Under the pieces are notes generated by a model. That model did no database searches. It was not told the origin of the DNA and saw only the letters and a program-made list of their open reading frames with translations. The position numbers and the translations under genes are program-made. DNA of 64,000 bases from Myxococcales bacterium (GTDB taxonomy: Bacteria > Myxococcota_A > Polyangia > Polyangiales > Polyangiaceae). The first letter of the stretch is position 1; every line of letters starts with the position of its first letter. Below are positions 42,853-49,129 of this stretch, piece by piece. The stretch is taken from NCBI GenBank assembly GCA_012514535.1, contig JAAZAA010000239.1, positions 1 through 64,000 of the forward strand, read 5' to 3'.

Positions 42853-43674
42853 TCAGGGCGTCGCGGGGCTCGGCGCGGGAGCCGCGGGGCTCGGCGCGGG
42901 CGCAGCCGGGCTCGGCGCGGGCGCAGCCGGACTCGGCGCGGGCGCAGCCGGACTCGGCGCGGGCGCAGCCGGACTCGGCGCGGGCGCGGCCGGACTCGGC
43001 GCGGGCGCCGCGGGGCTCGCGGGACGACTCGGCGTCCCGGAACCGGGCGCTGGGATGCCTGCTGGGGTCGGCGGCTGCTCACCGGGTTCCTGGGGCGCAC
43101 GCAGCGCGGGCGGCGGCGGCTCCTTCAGGGGCGGCAGAGGGGCTCCCGCGGGCAGCTCGCGCGTCGCCTTCCAGGACGAGTCGACGCGCTCGAGCTCGTA
43201 GATCCGCTCGAGCTCACCGCCGGGCACACCGACCGTGCGCACGCGCACGAACGCGTTCGTCGGGCTGCGTCGCAGGACCTCTGCCACGGAGCGGGCGCTC
43301 TCCGCGGCCTGGCGCCGTCCCTCGCAGCCGCCCGTCTGGCAAGTCTGCTCGTCGGCCGCGATCGCCTTCGCGAGCTCTCCTGCCACCAGCTGCTTGGCGA
43401 TCGAGAAATCCGCGGTGGCCCAGCGCTGGGCCAGCTCGAACGCGACGCCCTTCTCGTCCCGGGTGCGCGCCTCGAGGGCGACCTCCTTGGGGGACAGGCT
43501 CTCTCCTGGCTCGTGGTAGTTGCACGCAGCGCGGCCGGCCGCCCACGCGAGGAGCGTGGTCGTCGCGACGATGGTCAACATGCCCACCGTCTGCCGCGAG
43601 GGCGCGTTCAGCTGGTCTTCGGACCACGTCCCCGACGTCGTACGGGATCTGGGCGAACGGGGAGTTTCGCTCAT
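42853..43674 (-). CDS. Membrane-anchored protein with Ala/Pro/Ser heptad repeat tail
   Basis: A 273-residue protein. Cytoplasmic N-terminus, one membrane helix (TVGMLTIVATTTLLAWAAG), a periplasmic ~130-residue domain (NYHEPGESLSPKEVALEART, FELAQRWATADFSIAKQLVA, CQTGGCEGRRQAAESARSVA) and a C-terminal tail of eight near-identical AAPAPSP units. The tail would be an extended rod, perhaps crossing the periplasm or wall. No family recognised. Its DNA is the 21-bp tandem repeat listed separately. ATG at 43674; an ATG at 43689 is possible. Confidence 0.65.
   Translation of the reverse strand: MSETPRSPRSRTTSGTWSEDQLNAPSRQTVGMLTIVATTTLLAWAAGRAACNYHEPGESLSPKEVALEARTRDEKGVAFELAQRWATADFSIAKQLVAGELAKAIAADEQTCQTGGCEGRRQAAESARSVAEVLRRSPTNAFVRVRTVGVPGGELERIYELERVDSSWKATRELPAGAPLPPLKEPPPPALRAPQEPGEQPPTPAGIPAPGSGTPSRPASPAAPAPSPAAPAPSPAAPAPSPAAPAPSPAAPAPSPAAPAPSPAAPAPSPATP
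42862..43019. repeat. 21-bp coding tandem repeat (about 7-8 copies)
   Basis: Units of GGACTCGGCGCGGGCGCAGC + C with single-base variants. On the minus strand each encodes one AAPAPSP heptad of the gene at 42853-43674. High identity between copies suggests recent expansion or ongoing slippage, so copy number may vary between strains. Confidence 0.9.
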
Positions 43675-43730
43675 GGCGAGCGGGAGCATCCCTGGCACCG
43701 GCGCGCCTGGCAAACGAAAAAAAGGGCGGC

Positions 43731-43765
43731 TCCAGTCTTCTCCGGGGCGCGACCGACGGCTCGCC
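43731..43765 (-). repeat. Partial copy of the dispersed hairpin element
   Basis: A 35-bp stretch that on the minus strand reads GGCGAGCCGTCGGTCGCGCC and on to GGAGAAGACTGGA. It matches the middle of the full element at 43801-43919 (GGCGAGCCGCTGGTCGCGAC and on) with few differences and in the same orientation. It appears to be the remains of a second, head-to-tail copy upstream of the gene starting at 43674. Confidence 0.65.
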
Positions 43766-43800
43766 ACCGGGAGGGCTCCGCCCAGCAGGCCCCGACCCCT

Positions 43801-43919
43801 TACGGGCGGCCTGATGGGCTCACCTAGCCCGAACCTTGCTCGCAGATCGGGACTCTGGTCTTCCTCCGGGTCGCGACCAGCGGCTCGCCTTTCGGCAAGC
43901 CGTCGGTCGCTCTAGGATG
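43801..43919 (-). repeat. Dispersed ~120-bp intergenic hairpin element, copy 1
   Basis: Read on the minus strand it begins CATCCTAGAGCGACCGACGG and ends near GAGCCCATCAGGCCGCCCGTA. It aligns over its whole length with 59975-60094, with shared blocks CCTAGAGCGA, GACGGCTTGCCGAAAGGC, GCCGC/TCC..CGCGACC, GAAGAC, GCGAGCAA and GAGCCCATCAGGCC. The central hairpin here is imperfect (three mismatches). It fills the divergent gap before the gene at 43931 and contains no protein-coding signal. Confidence 0.85.
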
Positions 43920-43930
43920 GTCACCTCGAA

Positions 43931-44614
43931 ATGAGCGCACGACTCGAGCTCGGGCCCACCCAGCCCCTCTGGCGGGGCCCCTGGGCGTTGGCCCGACTGG
44001 TCACCCGCGGCGGCTCGCAGCGTCGCGCGTTCCGTAGCGCCCTGTGGAGCGGGGTCTCCCTGGCCCTCCTCTCGACGCCGCTGATCGCCGTGTTGGCACG
44101 CACCAGCGCGGCGGACGCGACGGACATCCTCGCCGTTCGGGTCCTCGCCTACGCCTCCTGGCTCGTCGGGGGCTTCGGCGCCTGGGCGTTCTTCGGCCCG
44201 GGCGCGGTCAGCCCGATGGCGGACACCCTCGCCCGCGAGCGGGGCTTCTCGACCAGCGACCTCGGCACGCTGTGGAGCGTCGGGGTGGCGGTGCGGCTCG
44301 CCCTGGCGATCTTCCTCATCACGCTGCTGCCCCTGGGCGTGAGCGTCGCCCTCAGCCCCTCCACCTCCCTCCTCCTGTCCCGGGCCCTGCTCCTGCCCGC
44401 GGTGGCCGCCTACGCGACGCTCTTGGGCGGGGTGATCGCCGCCCTCGGCTCCCTCGCGCGTCGGCTCACGCCGCGTCACCCGCGCGCCACCCTCGCCCTC
44501 CTGGTGCTCCTCCCCTACTTCGCGAGCTTCTGGTTCTCCGCGATCCCCAGCGTGCCGGGGGTCTTCGGCTGGTTGCTGGACGGGCTCATCGCCCTCGGGG
44601 GATGGCTCCAATGA
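43931..44614 (+). CDS. Polytopic membrane protein of a pseudo-ABC operon
   Basis: A 227-residue membrane protein with about six helices (SALWSGVSLALLSTPLIAVL, VLAYASWLVGGFGAWAFFGP, VGVAVRLALAIFLITLLPLG, LLLPAVAAYATLLGGVIAAL, ATLALLVLLPYFASFWF). No family recognised by sequence; size and helix pattern are compatible with an ABC-2-type permease half. It is first in a three-gene operon (ATGA overlap with the ABC-like gene) and starts 12 bp after the dispersed hairpin element. Confidence 0.65.
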   Translation: MSARLELGPTQPLWRGPWALARLVTRGGSQRRAFRSALWSGVSLALLSTPLIAVLARTSAADATDILAVRVLAYASWLVGGFGAWAFFGPGAVSPMADTLARERGFSTSDLGTLWSVGVAVRLALAIFLITLLPLGVSVALSPSTSLLLSRALLLPAVAAYATLLGGVIAALGSLARRLTPRHPRATLALLVLLPYFASFWFSAIPSVPGVFGWLLDGLIALGGWLQ

Positions 44615-45489
44615 CCGCGGCGAGCACCGCCAGCGTCACCTTCCAGGGGGTGCGGCTCCGCAACGGGTACACCCTCCACGCCACCCTGGACGCAGGCGTG
44701 CACACCTTCTTCGCGGACGCTCAGGAGCCCCTCGCCCAGGCCAGCCTCGAGGAGCTCTGCGCCCTCGTCGCGGGGGTCAACGCTCCTCGACGAGGCAACC
44801 TGCTCGTCCAAGGGCACCGCCCCTACGACCACCCGCCGACGCGGCGCCGCATCGCCAGCGTGCTGGCCTCGGAGCCCCCGCTCGTCGGGCCCACGGTGAA
44901 GGACCACGTCGAGCGGGTCGGCTCCCTCCTCGGCGTGGACGTCACGGATCTGGACGCCCCCCTCGACACCTGGCGAGAACGCCGCGCGGAACACCTCGAC
45001 GGGACGGAGCGGCGCCGACTCGCCGCGGCGATCGCCTTCGCGCAGCCCGCTCCCCTCGTCGCCGTGCTCCACGAGCCCACCCGCATCGGGCCTCCCCTGG
45101 ACGAGCCTCGAGTCCTCGCGCGCATCCAGAGCTGGCGGGAGGCAGGCTGCGTCGTGATCTGCGGCACCACCGATCCGCGGGTCGCCGCGCGCCTGAGCAC
45201 CCAGGCGTGGTCCCTGTCCCGGATCGAGCGGGCGGAGGCGCCGCGCCCCGAGTATCTCGTGCGCAGCGGCGGCGCCCGCGGGCTGGCGGCGCGGCTCGTC
45301 GATCATCCGGCGGTCAGCGGGCTCCGCTACGACGAGCAGCTCCCCCGCGATCTCTGGGTCCGCGGCTCCGACGCGGAGGAGCTCGCGGACGCGATCCAGG
45401 CAGCGGTGCTCGCCGAAGGGTGTGAGCTCCACGAGCTGACGCAGCTGCAGCGCCAGGCCCACCTCCCCTCCACCCCGGGGGCGCCGTGA
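44611..45489 (+). CDS. ABC-ATPase-like protein lacking Walker A and other nucleotide motifs
   Basis: A 292-residue protein that follows the layout of an ABC nucleotide-binding subunit but without its catalytic residues. Where GPNGAGKT is expected after a GVH.. strand, it reads GVHTFFADAQEPLAQASLEE, with no GxxGxGKS/T. The Q-loop region is VLASEPPLVGPTVKDHVERV. The signature LSGGQ..R is LDGTERRRLAAAIAFAQ. Walker B LLLLDEPT is LVAVLHEPT, so the Asp is His and the Glu is kept. The switch segment is VVICGTTDP in place of LxTH. A ~100-residue C-terminal domain follows. Both neighbours are membrane proteins with 4-nt overlaps. Inferred to be a non-hydrolysing pseudo-ATPase subunit. Confidence 0.75.
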   Translation: MTAASTASVTFQGVRLRNGYTLHATLDAGVHTFFADAQEPLAQASLEELCALVAGVNAPRRGNLLVQGHRPYDHPPTRRRIASVLASEPPLVGPTVKDHVERVGSLLGVDVTDLDAPLDTWRERRAEHLDGTERRRLAAAIAFAQPAPLVAVLHEPTRIGPPLDEPRVLARIQSWREAGCVVICGTTDPRVAARLSTQAWSLSRIERAEAPRPEYLVRSGGARGLAARLVDHPAVSGLRYDEQLPRDLWVRGSDAEELADAIQAAVLAEGCELHELTQLQRQAHLPSTPGAP

Positions 45490-46166
45490 GCGGTCGCGTC
45501 TTCCCCTGGGAGGTCCGGGCGCTGTTCCCCGCGCGGCGCACCCTGTCCTGGCTCGCGATCCCCCTCGCCGCGGCGGCCCTGGTCGGGCGCGCCCGCAGCG
45601 CCGACGACGCCGCGGCCGCCGCAGACGCGAGCGTCGAGCTCACCTTCGGCATCCTGCTCCCGCTCCTCGCCACCGCCGCCGTCATCCACCTGACGGGCGG
45701 CTCGAACCTCCGGGATCTGGGGGCGTCCGCGGCCCGCTACGGCATGAACCGACGAGCGCGGGTCCTCACTGCCCTCGCCGCGGTCACCGTGGGGCTCGTC
45801 GGCGTCGCTTTGTTGCTCACCGCGGTGAGCCTCCCGGCGGCCCGCGGCCTGAGCGATCCCCGACTGGTCGCCGACCTCCTGGCGACGGCCCCCGTCGCCG
45901 TGACGCTGGGCCTCGCCTATGGCCCCTGGCTCGCGGCGGGGGCCTGCTTCGGCTCTCGGGGAGGCGGCGTCCTGGCCGCCCTCCTGATCGACTGGCTCGC
46001 GGGAGCCACCGCCCTGCCCATCGCCCTGGCCACACCGCGGGGTCACGCGCGCCACCTCCTGGGCCTGGAGGCGGCCTTCTCCTTCGCGCCCTGGCTGTCC
46101 TTCCTCGCCCTCCTGGGCCTGGCCGGTTTGGGGGCCCTGCTCGTGGTCCTCCGCACTCCCCGCTGA
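45486..46166 (+). CDS. Second polytopic membrane protein of the pseudo-ABC operon
   Basis: A 226-residue protein with about six helices (LSWLAIPLAAAALVGRA, SVELTFGILLPLLATAAVIH, ALAAVTVGLVGVALLLTAVS, VTLGLAYGPWLAAGACFGS, AALLIDWLAGATALPIALAT, SFLALLGLAGLGALLVVL). Starts with PWEVRALFPARRTLSW, an amphipathic coupling-helix-like segment. GTG at 45486 overlaps the ABC-like gene stop (GTGA). Almost the same length as the first membrane protein of the operon, so the pair could form a heterodimer. Confidence 0.65.
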   Translation: MSGRVFPWEVRALFPARRTLSWLAIPLAAAALVGRARSADDAAAAADASVELTFGILLPLLATAAVIHLTGGSNLRDLGASAARYGMNRRARVLTALAAVTVGLVGVALLLTAVSLPAARGLSDPRLVADLLATAPVAVTLGLAYGPWLAAGACFGSRGGGVLAALLIDWLAGATALPIALATPRGHARHLLGLEAAFSFAPWLSFLALLGLAGLGALLVVLRTPR

Positions 46167-46294
46167 TCGCCGGGCGGTGCCCCCTCGGCGCCCGGCTGAC
46201 GGCCGACATCGCCTGGCTGACGACATTGCCCGTGCACCCCACTCGGCGCCCAACTGGCGCCGCCCGGTCCCCGCAGCTAGGCTGCCTGCCGTTC

Positions 46295-47002
46295 GTGCGC
46301 GCGACCGAATTTCATTTCCCCTGCCGCGGCAGCTTGGCGGAGGCGCTCGCGCGGGCCGAGGCCCGCGAGCTCGAGCTGTCCTGCGCCGACGGCCTGAGCG
46401 ACGGCGACTGGCTGATGGTCACCGTGCGCGTGGCAGAGGACGCCACGTGCCTCGCGGGGCGCGTCATCGCCCGTGAAGGCCAGGGCGCCCCCTTCGGCGT
46501 GGAGTTCGCCGAACACGACTGGCATCACCTCCGCGCCCTCGCCGCGGAGCCAGCCGCCGCGCCCCAGAACCCGCGCACCCGTCAGACGCCCCCGTGCTCG
46601 GTCTGTCCGCCCTGTGACGCCAACGTGCTCATCGTGCACGACGATCCCACCGTCGCCGACATGCTGGGGCGCATGCTCGGGTCCCATGGGTTCTGCGCGA
46701 CGTGGGTCTCGACCCCCGCGGAGGCCTTCAACGCGCTCCCCGACAAGAAGGTCGATCTCGTCCTCGCCGATTGGTCCCCCCGGGGCATGGCGGGCCACGA
46801 GTTCTGCGCGGAGCTGACGAGCCACTGCCAGGCCCTCGCGATGCGTCGCCCGTCCCTCGTCTTCCTCGCCTGCCCCAGCGCCCGCGCCCAGCGACCGCTG
46901 GCCCTCGAAGCGGGCGCCGACGACTTCGTGGTGTTGCCCTTCCGCTGGCGTGAGCTCGACGCCCGCCTCCTGAGCCTCCTGCACCGCCCGACCGCGTCCT
47001 GA
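46295..47002 (+). CDS. PilZ-like domain plus degenerate receiver domain
   Basis: A 235-residue cytoplasmic protein. Residues 1-85 resemble a PilZ or PilZ-like barrel (LSDGDWLMVTVRVAEDATCL, APFGVEFAEHDWHHLRAL), but the c-di-GMP motif RxxxR...DxSxxG is absent. A linker holds CSVCPPC (101-107). Residues 109-230 are a receiver domain: VLIVHDDPTV acidic pair, phosphoacceptor Asp159 in LVLADWSPRGMAG, and a late strand DDFVVLPFRW where the conserved Lys before Pro is Leu. Phosphorylation may therefore be impaired. GTG at 46295; a TTG at 46226 would add 23 residues. Confidence 0.65.
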   Translation: MRATEFHFPCRGSLAEALARAEARELELSCADGLSDGDWLMVTVRVAEDATCLAGRVIAREGQGAPFGVEFAEHDWHHLRALAAEPAAAPQNPRTRQTPPCSVCPPCDANVLIVHDDPTVADMLGRMLGSHGFCATWVSTPAEAFNALPDKKVDLVLADWSPRGMAGHEFCAELTSHCQALAMRRPSLVFLACPSARAQRPLALEAGADDFVVLPFRWRELDARLLSLLHRPTAS

Positions 47003-47347
47003 GCCGCGCCGCGCGCGGGCGCCCCCGCACGGCCCGACGTGGGGACACGACTCCACCACACGCCCACCCGAAGCCTCCGCCGCGCGCGGCAGGCCAGCGA
47101 CCGGCGCCCCGCCGCTCCCGAGCACGTCCGCTGTGCCCCCCGCGCGCAGCACGCGGCTCACGACAGCCGCTCACGACTGGCTTACGACTCGAGGCGCCCG
47201 CGACACCCGCTCAGGGACACTGGCTCACGACTCGAAGCGCTCGCGATACCCGCTCAGGGACACGCGAGCTCACGACCCCCGCTCCGGGACACCCCTCACG
47301 AAGAGCTCACTGTAGCCGGCGCTCCGCCCGGCCACCGCGCCCGCCGC
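47003..47347. other. Intergenic region between convergent genes with tandem repeats
   Basis: 345 bp between the stops of the receiver gene and the LolC-like gene. Apart from the 43-bp tandem repeat (47176-47261) and its degraded continuation to about 47300, nothing recognisable was found. No clear intrinsic terminator with a T-run was seen. Confidence 0.6.
47176..47261. repeat. 43-bp tandem repeat (2 copies plus degraded third)
   Basis: Unit begins ACTGGCTYACGACTCGARGC and ends ACCCGCTCAGGGAC. The two copies differ at only a few transition positions, and a more diverged third copy follows to about 47300. It lies between convergent genes. Confidence 0.8.
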
Positions 47348-48865
47348 TCACTGCTCCCGGAACGCCTCCGCTGGGCGCAGACGCGCCGCGTGCATGGCGG
47401 GCCACACCGTGGCGATGAGGCAGATGGCCACCGCGAACACGCCCACCATCGTGAACTCGAAGGGACGCACCTCCACGGGCAGGTGCGAGATGAAGTAGAC
47501 CTGCGGATCCAGGGGCACCGCCCAGATCAACAGCCCCTTGCACACGAGGAGCCCCAAGCCGAGCCCGATGGCGGCGCCGAAGACCCCGATGATGCCGCCC
47601 TGGTACAAGAACGCCCAGAGCACCGTCCCGTTGGTCGCGCCCATCGCCTTGAGCACCGCGATCTCACGCTTCTTGTCGAGCACGACCATGATCAGCGTCG
47701 CGATCACGGTGAAGGCGGCCACCACGATGATCAGCGCCAGGACCAGGCTCATCACGATCTGCTGGATGCGCAGGGCCGTGAACAGGCCGTGGTTCAGCTC
47801 CTCCCAATCCATCGTGTAGTGGAGGCCATCACCCAGCCGCTCGTCGATGAGCCGGGCGATGGATCGCGCGTCGTCGATGTCCTCGACGCGCATCTCGATG
47901 CCCGTGACGCTGTCGCCGGTGTCGTAGAACTCCTGGGCCTCGTAGAGATCCGTGTAGACGAGCCGCGAGTCGTACTGATCGAACCCGGCCTCGAACACCG
48001 CGATGACCCGGAACTCCTTGGCGACCGGGGCGCGGATGGTGTCCCGCGCGAAGCTGAGCCCGATGGTGGGCGACGTGACCCGCACGCAGCTCCCGATCGC
48101 CGCGTCGAGGTTGCGGGCGAGGGTCTTCCCCAACACGATCCCGGGCAGGGCGCTCTGATCCGAGGTGCACGGGTCCGGCAGCAGGTCGTCCGGCAGGATG
48201 TCGTCCTCCGGGAGCTCCGCCGCGTACCCCTCGTCGGGGACGATGCTGCCCTCGGGGAGGGTGTCCAGGTCCTCGGAGGGCGCGGCTGCTTCGGGCTCCT
48301 CCGCGGCCGCTGCGCTCGCCGCCTCGTCTTCCTGGATGATGCGCTGGATCTCGTCCAGGAGGCCGGTGGTGGTGACGGGATCCGGCGCCGGCACCCGCTT
48401 GGTCGTCTTGCCGCGCCGTCGCTCGGGGGGCTTCGCGCCGGGCCGACGCAGCCCCTCGAGGCTCCCCTCCGTGATGTGCTGCGGGAGATCGAGCACCTGG
48501 CCGACCCGCTCCGGATCGACGCCCTTGAGCAGCACGCCGGTGGCCGTGTAATCGCCGTGGGTGACCATCATGGGGTTGATGGCGAACGGCCCGATCCCGG
48601 TGACCCCGGGCACGTCCTCCACCTTCTTCATGAGGTCGCGGTACTCGCTGAAGTCGCTGGAGCGCTTCAGGATGAGCACGTGGGCGTTCACGCCGAGGAC
48701 CTTGTCGCGGAACTGCGTCCGAAAACCTCCCGTGACGCTCATCACCGTGGCGAGGGCCGCCACGCCGAGCGCCACCCCGAAGATCGCGAACAGCGTCCCC
48801 ACGGAGATGAACGCTCGCTTCTTCGAGCTCATGTAACGGAGTGCAAGCTCCAGGGAAAAACCCAT
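47348..48865 (-). CDS. LolC/LolE-type lipoprotein-releasing ABC permease with acidic insertion
   Basis: A 505-residue inner-membrane protein of the MacB/FtsX permease class. TM1 (FISVGTLFAIFGVALGVAAL) follows the LolC-like start SLELALRYMSSKKRAF. A large periplasmic domain (about 45-360) precedes three C-terminal helices with VLDKKREIAVLKAMGATN and AMHAARLRPAEAFR, both hallmark segments. LolC/E extract outer-membrane lipoproteins for LolA. About 95 residues (141-236), rich in Ala, Glu, Asp and Pro, are inserted between GSLEGLRRPGA and ALPGIVLGKTLA, where ordinary family members run straight on; they explain the length (505 versus about 410). No LolD ATPase is in the window. Confidence 0.85.
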   Translation of the reverse strand: MGFSLELALRYMSSKKRAFISVGTLFAIFGVALGVAALATVMSVTGGFRTQFRDKVLGVNAHVLILKRSSDFSEYRDLMKKVEDVPGVTGIGPFAINPMMVTHGDYTATGVLLKGVDPERVGQVLDLPQHITEGSLEGLRRPGAKPPERRRGKTTKRVPAPDPVTTTGLLDEIQRIIQEDEAASAAAAEEPEAAAPSEDLDTLPEGSIVPDEGYAAELPEDDILPDDLLPDPCTSDQSALPGIVLGKTLARNLDAAIGSCVRVTSPTIGLSFARDTIRAPVAKEFRVIAVFEAGFDQYDSRLVYTDLYEAQEFYDTGDSVTGIEMRVEDIDDARSIARLIDERLGDGLHYTMDWEELNHGLFTALRIQQIVMSLVLALIIVVAAFTVIATLIMVVLDKKREIAVLKAMGATNGTVLWAFLYQGGIIGVFGAAIGLGLGLLVCKGLLIWAVPLDPQVYFISHLPVEVRPFEFTMVGVFAVAICLIATVWPAMHAARLRPAEAFREQ

Positions 48866-49129
48866 CTCGATACGACCTCGGCGGGAGCGGCATCTACCAC
48901 AGGGATGGACGCCGTCACACCCGCGCGCGGGCGCCGCAGCCCGCAGCTGATTCGTTAGCTAATGTGAGGCAGCCGTCCCGATCGCGCCGAGAACGGAATC
49001 TCCGAAGGGTCGCGGGCCGACGCGCGCGCGACGTGGCGCGCCGCGCGCCGAAAATGCGGCCGTTCTGCGGCGCCTCGCCGACAATTGCCCAGCCCGCGGC
49101 GCGAATTGCGCCTAGAATCCGCGTGACCC

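Noticed and set aside
42862-43019. Repeat array considered as a CRISPR
   Set aside because: Units are contiguous 21-mers without spacers and encode an in-frame heptad; no cas genes nearby.
43801-43919. Dispersed element considered as an insertion sequence
   Set aside because: Too short for a transposase, no terminal inverted repeats at its ends and no visible target duplication; kept as a repeat only.
46226-46294. N-terminal extension of the PilZ/receiver protein from a TTG codon
   Set aside because: The extra 23 residues are Pro/Arg-rich and unlike a domain; the GTG at 46295 starts at the first conserved-looking strand.
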